Source: Thereva unica
Lineage: Eukaryota; Arthropoda; Insecta; Diptera; Therevidae
Assembly: GCA_949987705.1 (NCBI GenBank)
Contig: OX465281.1
Coordinates: forward strand, 98,984,326-99,048,325
Direction: 5' to 3'
DNA length: 64,000 nucleotides
In this document: positions 1 to 9,700 of the stretch, piece by piece
Position numbering within the stretch: position 1 is the first letter of the stretch
Layout of the letters: the number at the start of each line of letters is the position of its first letter
Program-made: the position numbers and the translations under genes
The notes under the pieces: generated by a model
Databases searched by the model: none
Told to the model about the DNA's origin: nothing
The model's input: the letters and a program-made list of their open reading frames with translations, nothing else

Positions 1-3
1 CCA

Positions 4-240
4 ATGAGCACCTAAATATGCCGTTCATACATTTAATTTTTATTGTTAAATAGATGATGTTGTGCTAGCTTCAATTGTTTATTTTAATTATATCGGTGTG
101 TGCTTTGTGGTGCAGCTGACTAAAATGAAATTTATACGACCTTGAAGCACCTAATTAGCACCTAAATTTGCCTTTCATACATTTAATTTTTATTGTTAAA
201 TAGATGATGTTGTGCTAGCTTCACGTGAAGCTGGCACAAC
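4..240. repeat. 150-bp-spaced direct repeat ending in a 32-bp palindrome
   Basis: A ~67-bp segment beginning GCACCTAAAT (from 8) recurs from 158 with a few mismatches. The second copy runs into a near-perfect 32-bp palindrome at 209-240, centred on CACGTG at 222-227. A related string (GGTGCCAGCTTCAC) occurs near 361-374. This looks like a fragment of a TIR element whose left part lies outside the window; the family is not recognised. Confidence 0.55.
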
Positions 241-1742
241 ATTATTGAACCCTCAATATCTTTTTCATTTTGTGAGCCCCTAATTTATAACGTTGGCACC
301 AAATTAGCCCCTAAAAAGCACCTAATTTTGGCATTTTCGAAATTGATTTTCCAGACTTTGTGGTGCCAGCTTCACAGGGCTTAAATAATGGACTAGTTGT
401 ACAAGAGTTATTTTGGGAAATTTGTTCAAAAATCGTACATTTTTCAAGTTTTTTTTTTGATTTTGATTTGATTCAAGGGTGGTTGACCGCATTGAAAAAG
501 AGATTATAATAAATTTTCCAATTTATTTTTGATATTATTTCATCAAAAATAAAATTTAAACACATAAAAATATTTGAATCATTTTTCAAATACAACCTGT
601 ATCTAGGGGTGGTTGAAAATGACATTTCTTTTTAACAATACCAAGCAACCAACCTGCAACCCGGTAGCAGCAACAATTACCCAAAACGTAGAAAAAAGCT
701 GCTGTATAACGTTTATTTTTAAAATATTACTTCCCTTTAGTTTTATCCCCTTAATGCTTGATAAAATTTGGCTAGATTAAATAAAAATCAACCACCTTCG
801 CAAATAAATATAAAAAAGAGTGCATTTAATTTGATTATTATAATCATCCTTATCCATTTTATATTTATAAGGGTAACAAACATATTTTATTGCAGTCTTA
901 AAATTTCCTGCTGATTTTCATAATCAGCCACCAAAAAACATAAAGAGAAATAGTTTCAAAACGGTGTTTCGACACCCCTCCCCCTCCCATTCCTTTCCGT
1001 TGCAAATGGACTTTTCGCTAATTAATGCAAATAAGTCTCATAAAATCAGAAAGTCCGAAAACTGAAAAATCATGAGATTCTATATCTCAAATTTGTATAC
1101 GGCACCGCGCCCCAGCCAACTTCATTTTAATGTTCCAAGAAAATACCTTCTTATGTACACTTTATTTACATCATCCATAACCCTCAGCTTTTTTATTATG
1201 TATTATCGAAACTCCAAACCAAAGCTTCCAAATCTTGCAAGTTTTACCGAAAGAACAAACCGCAAAAAGAAAGCAGACGCTAGCGCCGCCAAACATCAAC
1301 ACCCGCCATCCTCGCAGGTCCCATGATTACGCATCTACTTATAGATAATCAATGGTAATAATGGAATGGACTCACCAGGACTTATGATTTTAATCAAATT
1401 CCTAACTTTTCCTGATCCACTGGATTCGAAAGCTTTATGATCCCACGAGCTTGACTCTGGATGATGATGCTTCACAGGGTTGAATCATGATTCGTGCGTA
1501 GCATAACCGCATGGTATCGGAGTACATTGAATTTTATGGTATGCCGTTATCTCTAATGATGGGGATAACGGACAATAATGCAACTGGGCTAATGCACTGA
1601 TAATATTTAGGAAACCGTGTTTTGCTATTTAATTACTCGACGCGAAGTCACAATTCGAATACCGTATAAAGGTATTATACCGTTAATTGTACTTTGTATG
1701 CACTCGACTATGATTTTAATAACTGAACTTTGGGAAGCAGGT
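241..1742. other. AT-rich sequence without a supported gene
   Basis: No family-like open frame is visible here. The longest ATG-started frame (1072-1326, plus strand) encodes 84 residues with one hydrophobic stretch and a basic tail, but it has no recognisable relatives and no coding context. If the LTR to its right is real, this stretch would be the leader or Gag side of that dead element, yet no Gag frame survives. Confidence 0.4.
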
Positions 1743-1760
1743 TCCCGAGTTTCGGCACCA
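1743..1760 (-). other. Primer-binding site resembling tRNA-Phe, minus strand
   Basis: Read on the minus strand this is TGGTGCCGAAACTCGGGA. From memory, it matches the complement of the 3' end of insect tRNA-Phe, including the CCA, at 17 of 18 positions. It lies 4 nt from a TGTTACG sequence (1765) that would be the inner border of an LTR. The arrangement LTR, short spacer, TGG... is the normal order for a Ty3/gypsy-type element read on the minus strand. Confidence 0.45.
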
Positions 1761-1764
1761 AAAA

Positions 1765-1906
1765 TGTTACGTTAATAAAAAAAGTAAAAAACTCAAGAGC
1801 TTTTAATTACAAAGTACATTTATTGTGTTCACTGGGAACTGTGTAACTAACAATTGGGAAACTGGGATCTGGTCTCTGACACAGAGTATTAATTACTGGC
1901 CGAGAT
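1765..1906 (-). mobile_element. Orphan LTR remnant, gypsy-like (inner edge)
   Basis: The sequence starts TGTTACG, as does the LTR of the gypsy-type element at 34290, and directly adjoins a primer-binding site. The outer end could not be fixed because two TIR elements interrupt the region. LTR-like sequence may resume after 2588 and extend toward about 2880. No partner LTR and no gag/pol frame are visible, so this is either a solo or dead LTR or an element cut by the window edge. Confidence 0.35.
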
Positions 1907-2250
1907 GGGCCTGTACTCCCGAAGACGAGACGATATAGAAACGAAACGAAATAGCAAGATGAGACGAAAATATATTTCCTACTCCTGAAGGCGATAATCT
2001 TGAACTTCCTTATTTTTGCAAATTTTGACCTATTATGCAAAATAAATTTAAACTATCAAAATAATTATCAATCCCAACTTACATTTTAATCTCAAAACCA
2101 CTGACACACAACAAGCACTAACGTCTAAAGGAAGACGATTGCAAATGTGTCGTTTGTTTAGACGAAAACGAGACGATATAGTCTTCACAGGTAGCATTTT
2201 GACAAAACGGTTTCGTTTTCGTCTCGTTTCGGCTTCGGGAGTACAGGCCC
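1907..2250. mobile_element. TIR element (MITE), 344 bp
   Basis: The ends are inverted repeats of one another: GGGCCTGTACTCCCGAAG at the left and CTTCGGGAGTACAGGCCC at the right. The similarity continues inward in a degenerate form (GACGAGACGATAT against ATAT...GTCTC). There is no transposase frame. The element abuts the next one directly, and no clear target duplication of its own is visible. Confidence 0.6.
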
Positions 2251-2588
2251 AGGGGCCGTATTTGGTTTCTCGAGTCGACATTATCGTCTGTCGATAAATA
2301 AAAATTGGCATTTGGCGACACGATATCGTCTCTTTACGTGTCGATAAAGACGTTTGACGATTATTAAAAAGCTCAATTTATGCGTACAATAAACTTTTAA
2401 CAATTGCTATTTTAATTAAATATACGTGGTTTGCTGTCTTGAAGTAATACCACCCAATTTGATGGGTTTGAATGGCTGCGCTTAGCTGTCGATTTGGTCG
2501 TGAAACCAAATATGAAACTTAAAGAAAATCGAGAAGCTTTTTTTGTCGAGTCGATCCATCGACTCGAGAAACCAAATACGGCCCCTGG
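2249..2588. mobile_element. TIR element (MITE), ~340 bp
   Basis: The left terminus CCAGGGGCCGTATTTGG..., continuing TTTCTCGAGTCGA, is perfectly inverted at the right terminus ending CCAAATACGGCCCCTGG, giving about 30 bp of TIR. The interior is AT-rich and non-coding. It is fused end to end with the preceding MITE, sharing 2 bp. The superfamily was not assigned. Confidence 0.65.
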
Positions 2589-2667
2589 TCTCTGACACAG
2601 CGTATTAATTACTGACTAAAAATGTGTAAAGAGCTTCCAGTGGATGATATACATATATGTATATGCA

Positions 2668-2743
2668 GATGGTAGTAGATGACTGGATGTGAAGATGGTA
2701 CTAGATGACTGAATGTGAAGATGGTACTAGATGACTGAACCGA
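2668..2743. repeat. 26-bp tandem repeat, about three units
   Basis: Units reading GATGGTACTAGATGACTGAA plus TGTGAA start at 2668, 2694 and 2720, with one or two differences between units. It is a short minisatellite, possibly within the interrupted LTR to its left. Confidence 0.7.
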
Positions 2744-2745
2744 GA

Positions 2746-3481
2746 TAAAGTTAGAGGCTCAGAGACTCTCCTTAACAATTTTCGTATATTATATAAGTAT
2801 TATATTTCGTATAGTATATTAGTATATAGTCGAATATGGTGTTTCCTGTTCACATTAAAAATACCACATACAAATAAATTCAACCCGCTTTACTCACCAA
2901 CTAAAATCCGATGTCAGACGGACAAATTTATTTCGTATTCACATTGAGAGATACAATTTTCCTATTTATTTCATGATTTGGTCCTCGAGTTATTTTGCAA
3001 AAACCTCCCATTTTCATCTTTGACAATCTTAAGCAAATTGTCTTCTTGTAAAAAAAAATGTACAACAAAAATTCTCACGCAACGATACCAAAATTCTTAG
3101 CTTTAAAATAAACACAAGACATTCTGAGCATTCCAACTGATTTATTGCAAACAATTGGACTAATCTCTCCATCTTCAAAAATGTATAGTAGCAAGCAACA
3201 TGTTCAAAATAAAAAATGGTCAATAATAGCTTTAAACTAAATTTCAAAACATTACAAAAATATACAAAGTCAATGCTCACATTTTTGTTTTTACTTAGAA
3301 AAAAATATATGGAAATTTAAAGAAAAGGAAATCTGATTTATGGGCAAAAAAGAGTAATAACTTCCTGCGCCTTTCTGATGTTAGATTCTCGAACCAACTG
3401 ATTTAATAATTATCCTATTTTTTAATATTTAGGTATAAAAATTAAATTTACTCGATAAAACTAATATATAAATAAAACAGT
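2746..3481 (-). other. Probable Tctp 3' untranslated and downstream sequence
   Basis: This sequence lies immediately downstream of the Tctp stop codon on the minus strand. It is AT-rich, with no coding similarity. Minus-strand poly(A) signal candidates are ATTAAA at 3421-3426 and 3402-3407 and AATAAA at 3141-3146. Which one is used cannot be decided from sequence alone. Confidence 0.4.
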
Positions 3482-3713
3482 CTAAAACTTTTCCTCCTCA
3501 AGACCGTGTTTGAAGAACATCATCACAGGAATACTCTCGCCATTGGTTTCTCGGTATTCTAACATAGCGACCATTCCATCGCAATCCATTGATTCGCCAG
3601 TAAAGAATTGAAGCTCCTTGAAGCGGCCAAGGATATCCTTCATAACTTTATTCATATTTGTTTTAAAAGTATCAATTTGGTCGGGGGCACGTTCCTCGAG
3701 TTTTGCAACTAAT
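3482..3713 (-). CDS. Tctp: Tctp exon 3 (C-terminal 76 residues)
   Basis: On the minus strand this begins after a polypyrimidine tract and CTACAG. It supplies the last two bases of a Lys codon shared with exon 2 and ends HGLEEEKF followed by TAG. It encodes the helical hairpin end and the second family signature. Confidence 0.95.
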
Positions 3714-6700
3714 CTGTAGAAAAAAAAATAAAGCCATTATCAATAGGTCTTGGAAATAAAAATTTTCATATTTTTAATATTATTTTGTTTGGTTTCTATT
3801 AAAAATGTACGAATGGACAGGTAGTGATAGATCTATTAACACAGGTTCTACCACAGTTTTCCAAATGAAATTTATCTGACATGATAGATGATTAACAATA
3901 TATTGAATGATATTGTTAAATTGACAACACATCATGCCTCAAGTTTTATTTATTAATTTAGTTTTTTTTAAATAAAGGTGTAAGTAATTGTAGACGTTGT
4001 ATAATTCTTGTCCTTTAGAAATGTGTCAAATGTTTTTCGTTTGAAACATGCAATTTATAATTAATTTTGAGCAATACTGGAACGTTCCTCAATTGATTCA
4101 CAAAATACGTTGGTTGTGTAATTTTTCACCACATTCTCTTTTTACAAAACTAAATTAAAATTGTAATGTAAGAAGTTTGTTGCGGTAAAAGCCGTCGGGT
4201 ACGATCACTAAGCAAACCCAATTTACATATCGTCGCTTATCCAGAATAGTGTCACAACTCAAAAACAATGAATTTTACAGGGGAGCCATTTGAAAGTTTT
4301 TAATTTCATACAAGCCCATGGTATGATCTTGATTTCCAGCGGTCATTTTTAGAAGTATTAATATGGATTTTTGCTACATAAAAATATGCATATTTAGCTA
4401 TACATTCTTAAAATAAACTCGAAATTGGAAATTTTTGAGTTGTGCCACTATTCTGGATAAGCGACGATATGTACAAAGTAGATCAGAACCCCTAAAGCTT
4501 AGGGGTATAAAATTGGATGACATCGGCTCAGAATCGGGACCAGTTTAGCTAGCAGTTGCAAGAAGCCAGGGCCGAAACCCGGTTGTAGAGAAAATAAGTA
4601 TAAGAATATGTTAAACTGAAGTGCAATCAACTCCACGATGAACGCATTTGAAAATTGTGGTATGTATTTACGGTTTTTTACACTTATTCCAAGTACATTG
4701 ATGATAAGATAAGGAACAGAGCATTGCGTACATGCATGCGGATTCGAGAGAAGCATCTTGGCCCAAGAACCTCTCGCTCTAAAACGAAAGAAACAGCCAT
4801 ATGTTCATGGGTGTCAAGCAAAGATTGTCTTTGACAGTTCTGTTCCCGGTTGAACAATTTATAAAAAAAATTTCGTAAAATTGAAGTTGTAGCTTTTTAC
4901 AAAGTGACAATTCTGTGCTTGATAAATATTAGTATGGATAAAATGAAGTACGTCGTAAAAGGCTGTACGGGGAAGAAGATACCGCGTAAGGCAACTGAAA
5001 GAATTCGCTAAAATAGGAAAGTAATTTTCCTTAATTTATGACTATAAAGGGTAGAATTTAAGGCCCAGTTACATAGCAGCGTTGCGTTGCATAGCATCTG
5101 TCAAAATTAAAACTATGTAATTTAAACTTATCTGGCGAGACCGTCCTGCAGACTGGAGAATACAGCGATCGGCACCGAAGAAAACCTGGTTGAAGAATAT
5201 AGAGGATGACTTAAAGAATCAACGATTATCAGTTACCGAGGCTCGAGACACCGCCAAAAACCGAGAAGAATGGAAGCGAATCGTGAATAGAGTTCGGGAC
5301 CCAACGGCACCGACAGCAGCGTATCCGTTGCGGGGACGTCCCGCTCGGACCGCCAGCTAACGGATCAAAGAAGAAGAAGAATTTAAATGGGGCAATGAAA
5401 AGAATAAAGTATCTCGCTGAATATTCAGTTGTATTTTTGGAAGTGCAAGAACATTTAACGCAAATAAAACAAATTAAAAGTGGTTTTTCTTCACTTTTTG
5501 AAATGTAAACAAACTTAAACAAACTTCGTTCGGCTTTGTTCCCAACATTATCAGCCGAGTCATGTGTTCTCATCTGGATGATTGCTAAGAAACGCTATGT
5601 CAGTGTTAACAGACATCTTATCATTTATTTTCTCCTAAATTCGAAGAAATTTCTTTTGTTGCCATAAAAAAGGTTTTCTATTTCCGGAGAAAATGGTGCC
5701 ATAAATAAATGTAAGTGTAATCTCGGTATTTCGTATCCCGTTAATTCGTAAATCCCGCTTATTCGTAGTGTACTGCTGGTCCCTTGGAAAAATCACGGTT
5801 ATTCGTAAGAAATCAATGCATTTCGGTCCCTTTGATAATTCGTAATGATTTTAATACCCAACCTCACCTAAACGGGTTATAATTCGTAGTTCTCCGTTGG
5901 AAATCCCGTTAATTCGAAAAAAATGCTCTTCTTGAATTCTCTTAATCATGTTGGCTTAGAAATTTTTCTATTTCCATTGAATTTCTATCTTCTCTCTTTA
6001 CATGTGTACATATTTACTTCTTCATTTAACTTTTATGTTAGTTTAGTATAATTTTACAATGAGTTCAAAACGTACCCAAAGTGTTTGTCCATTAGTCAAA
6101 AAAAGGAGATTATAAAAGCCATTTCCGATGGCGATAAAAAAATCGAAATGGCAAAACGCTTTAATATTCCTCCATCTACACTGACTTCAATTTTAAAGAA
6201 GAAGAAAGTCATTGCTGGAGTACCTTCAAGCAGTAAAATTATACGGCAAAAAGCCGGCGACTTCCCTGAACGGTCACTTGTCACATGGTTTTCGCAGTGC
6301 CGACAGTTAAATGTACCAGTTGGGGGAGTGATGATGAGGCCAAAGGCTAATTTTTTTGCAGAATTCATAATCCCGCTCTTTCGAAAATCTCGATAATTCG
6401 TAATGAGGTCCCTTACCGTTGCGATTTATCGGGATATTACTGTATTTATTCCAAAACTGTGACGGTTATTTCCCCTGTTTAATGAACTTTTCAAAATAGC
6501 TCAAGAGTGAGACAGAAGAACGAAAACTATACCTCTCCAGTAAAAAGCCAGACGTGCTAAGTGCAAATTTGACGATTTTGAGTTTATTGCATTTTTGTAT
6601 TCAGTATGTATGTTATTCTTAATCATTGCTACAATTCTTATCTGAAACTGAGCTGTACTGCCCTCATAAGCAAAAGTGCCGTATCTACAGATTGAGCAAT

Positions 6701-9700
6701 CTTGAGATAAATGGCAACATCGTCGCTTATCCAGAATAGTGTCACAACTCAAAAACAATGAATTTTACAGGGGAGCCATTTGAAAGTTTTTAGTTTCATA
6801 CAAGCCCATGTTATGATCTTGGATTCCAGCGGGTTTCCAGCGGTCATTTTTAGAAGTATTAATATGGATTTTTGCTACATAAAAATATGCATATTTAGCT
6901 ATACATTCTTAAAATAAACTCGAAATTGGAAATTTTTGAGTTGTAGCACTATTCTGGATAAGCGACGATATATAATTAGTATTTCGGTGTTACAAAATAC
7001 GACAAATATGATGTTTTTATTTTAAATTATAGATTTAGTCATCTTGAATATAGAAAAAAATACGTTTTGCATTTTATTTATAAAATTACGGAATTATGGA
7101 GGAAAAATATAGATACTGCACTTTTGCTTATGACTACTAAGTCAAACAAAGCTTTGCGCTCATAAGGAAAAATGCCGTATCTGCCAATTAACGAAAGAAT
7201 TTCACAATTAAGCTTTCTATGAAAAGAGTCAATGTAACAAAATGCAAGAAAGGGGCATCTACATTAACCTAGCGAAAACGCGGCAACTGCATGTAGATGC
7301 CGCACTTTTGTTTTGATTTTTGCAGATACCGCTTTTTTGCTCTTTCTGCAGGAACAAATTAGTGTAGATACGGCGTTTTTTGTTATAATATTTGCGTGAT
7401 AACGGTACATAACGAATATTTTTTTTTAGTAAATGATAGGAAATAAAATACTTATTCCAAATAAATCAAAAACCCAATTTTAAATTTTTTGTAGATACGG
7501 CACTTTTACTTATGGGGGCAGTGTAGTTGCTGAGTTATTGTCGGGAAAGTGGTTTTCTGCACAATTATGTATCTAAAAAAAACTTTGAGGGCGATTTCCT
7601 CAAAACGGATATTTTGCACCAAAGTACTTCTGACTGTGTACTATAGACCTGTATTTTTTTCTTATTATGTTTATATCGCTGACATGAGCTGAATGATTTA
7701 AATGATTCAAGTTCATTGGGATTTAACCTGGGAGCGAGACAGGTGAGATTAAAAAAAGTTATCTTCGAGTGGCCATATTTTGGCCAATTTAACCAAAATT
7801 TTTTTTCGACCCGGCATTTTAAAACAAAGGCCTCGATTCCCAGATCCGCCGGGAGGGAAGTGAGTGCGGATTTGACACTTTGCGATTCTCAAATTCGCAG
7901 TCCCGGATTGGTTTAAATCGAAAATTCGGAGTGAAGACTCACGCAATAATGAAATATACGATGTCGGATTATCGGATTATCAGCCAATTCCGAAAAAAGG
8001 TGAAGCCAGCGACCCCTTAAACTACCGCCCAATAGCAATTACTTCTATTCTCTCCAAAACCATGGAGACGATAATCAACAAAAAGCTTATGGGATATCTA
8101 GAATCCAACCTACTCATAAACGACAGACAATATGGCTTCCGCCAGAAAAGATCCACCGGCGATCTTTTAGTCTGTCTTACAGAACACCTCAGCCGTAGTC
8201 TGCATGGATCTGGCGAGTCTAGTCTGGTTGCTCTAGATATCTCCAAGGCTTTCGATAGAGTTTGGCACTCAGCCCTGTTAGCCAAACTCAAAGCTATTGG
8301 AGTTGACTCACTTCTACAGAAGTGGATCAAGAATTTCCTTTTCGGTCGTTCAATCAAAGTAATATTGGATGGCGTCAAATCTGCATCCCACCCGATCTCG
8401 GCGGGGGTCCCCCAGGGGTCAATCTTATCTCCGGCCCTATTCCTTATCTTTATAAATGACCTTCTTTCAATCCCCTCCAACCCACTTCTCAGCTTCGCTG
8501 ACGACGGTACTCTACGGTACTCGTACAGCTTCGATACAAGGCAGACTCATGCCAGATCCTGTCTTGATGATCGCGAACGTATGTCCAACGCTATTAATAA
8601 CGACATTGAACTGATTCTAAAGTGGGGAGAGAAGAATCGTGTTGAATTCAACCCCGCCAAAACCAAGTATTGTCTTATCTCCAAAAAGAAGTTCAACACC
8701 CCTCCACCCTTGAAAGTGAATGAAGTTCAACTAATGGCCGAACCATCCTTACACATCTTAGGCGTGACATTAGCCAAGGACTTACGATGGAATGACCACA
8801 TATTCCAAATCGCCAAACAAGGATCTCAGTGCTTGGGATTTCTTAAGAGGTGTAAGTTCCTCCTCCAGCCATCGGCCCGTGCTGTTATTTATAAATCCTA
8901 CATTCGGCCTCTTCTCGAATACAACTCCCTCGTTTGGGGCGGCGCTCCAATAACCACCTTGGCATGGTTAGATAAGGTCCAAAAAAAGGCCCTTAAATTA
9001 ATTGATGACGATACCGCTTGCTCCAACATCGACCCCCTTAGCCACCGTAGGAATGTAGCAGCACTGACAAAATTTTATCGCTACTATCAAAGTGACTGTT
9101 CCTCCGAGCTAAACGCTCTCCTGCCTCCACGGCATTCTTATACCCGCAACACCAGATTAGCCCACTCGTCTCATTCCCTCCACCTGCAACTCCCCCTTTC
9201 ACGCACTCAACAAGATATGAATTCGTTTGTTAATAGAACAACTCGGCTGTGGAATAATCTCTCGCAGTCAGTATTTCCGAGCTCCTACAACATCCAAGAG
9301 TTCAAACGCAGGGTTCATCACCACCTTCTTCAATACCCCCCCGTTCCTTTATAACCCCTCCAACCCCCCTCCCCCGTACTAAGCTTACTGCTAGACATTG
9401 CACCATGACGTGACAAATGACATGACGGACTAGTAGTACAAAGGGTGATTCCTGAGCTTAGCACTGCCACATAAAAAAAAAAAAAAACTTCCCCGCCGCC
9501 GGATCTGCGAATCGAGGCCAAATTTTGTCTACTTTCTTTTTTAAAAATCAATACCTATACCTATCTCTTAGGCTGCGATTACGCTGGCTGAAAGTTGGTG
9601 ATAGTCCAGTTGGTGCCAGCTGTTACAATTCAAGCTTTCATTGTTTAGTTGTTATGCTGCAAGACAGTTCATGATAGTTATGTACACGGCATCGATTAGC

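Larger units (their letters stand above)
1871..2616. repeat. 29-bp direct repeats flanking a double TIR insertion
   Basis: The sequence GGTCTCTGACACAG, followed by a variable base and GTATTAATTACTG, occurs at 1871-1899 and again at 2588-2616 with one mismatch. The two copies bracket the TIR elements at 1907-2250 and 2249-2588. The length is far above the usual 2-10-bp target-site duplication, so a local duplication or template-switch event is likelier. Confidence 0.6.

Noticed and set aside
1072..1326. 84-codon ATG frame with one hydrophobic stretch
   Set aside because: No family resemblance, no splice or promoter context, and length expected by chance in AT-rich DNA of this size.
1907..2588. 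The two MITEs considered as one element with two TIR layers
   Set aside because: Each has its own complete pair of termini, sharing only a 2-bp border, so two elements are the simpler reading.
6096..6368. 90-codon minus-strand frame
   Set aside because: Antisense shadow of the Tigger-like HTH frame.
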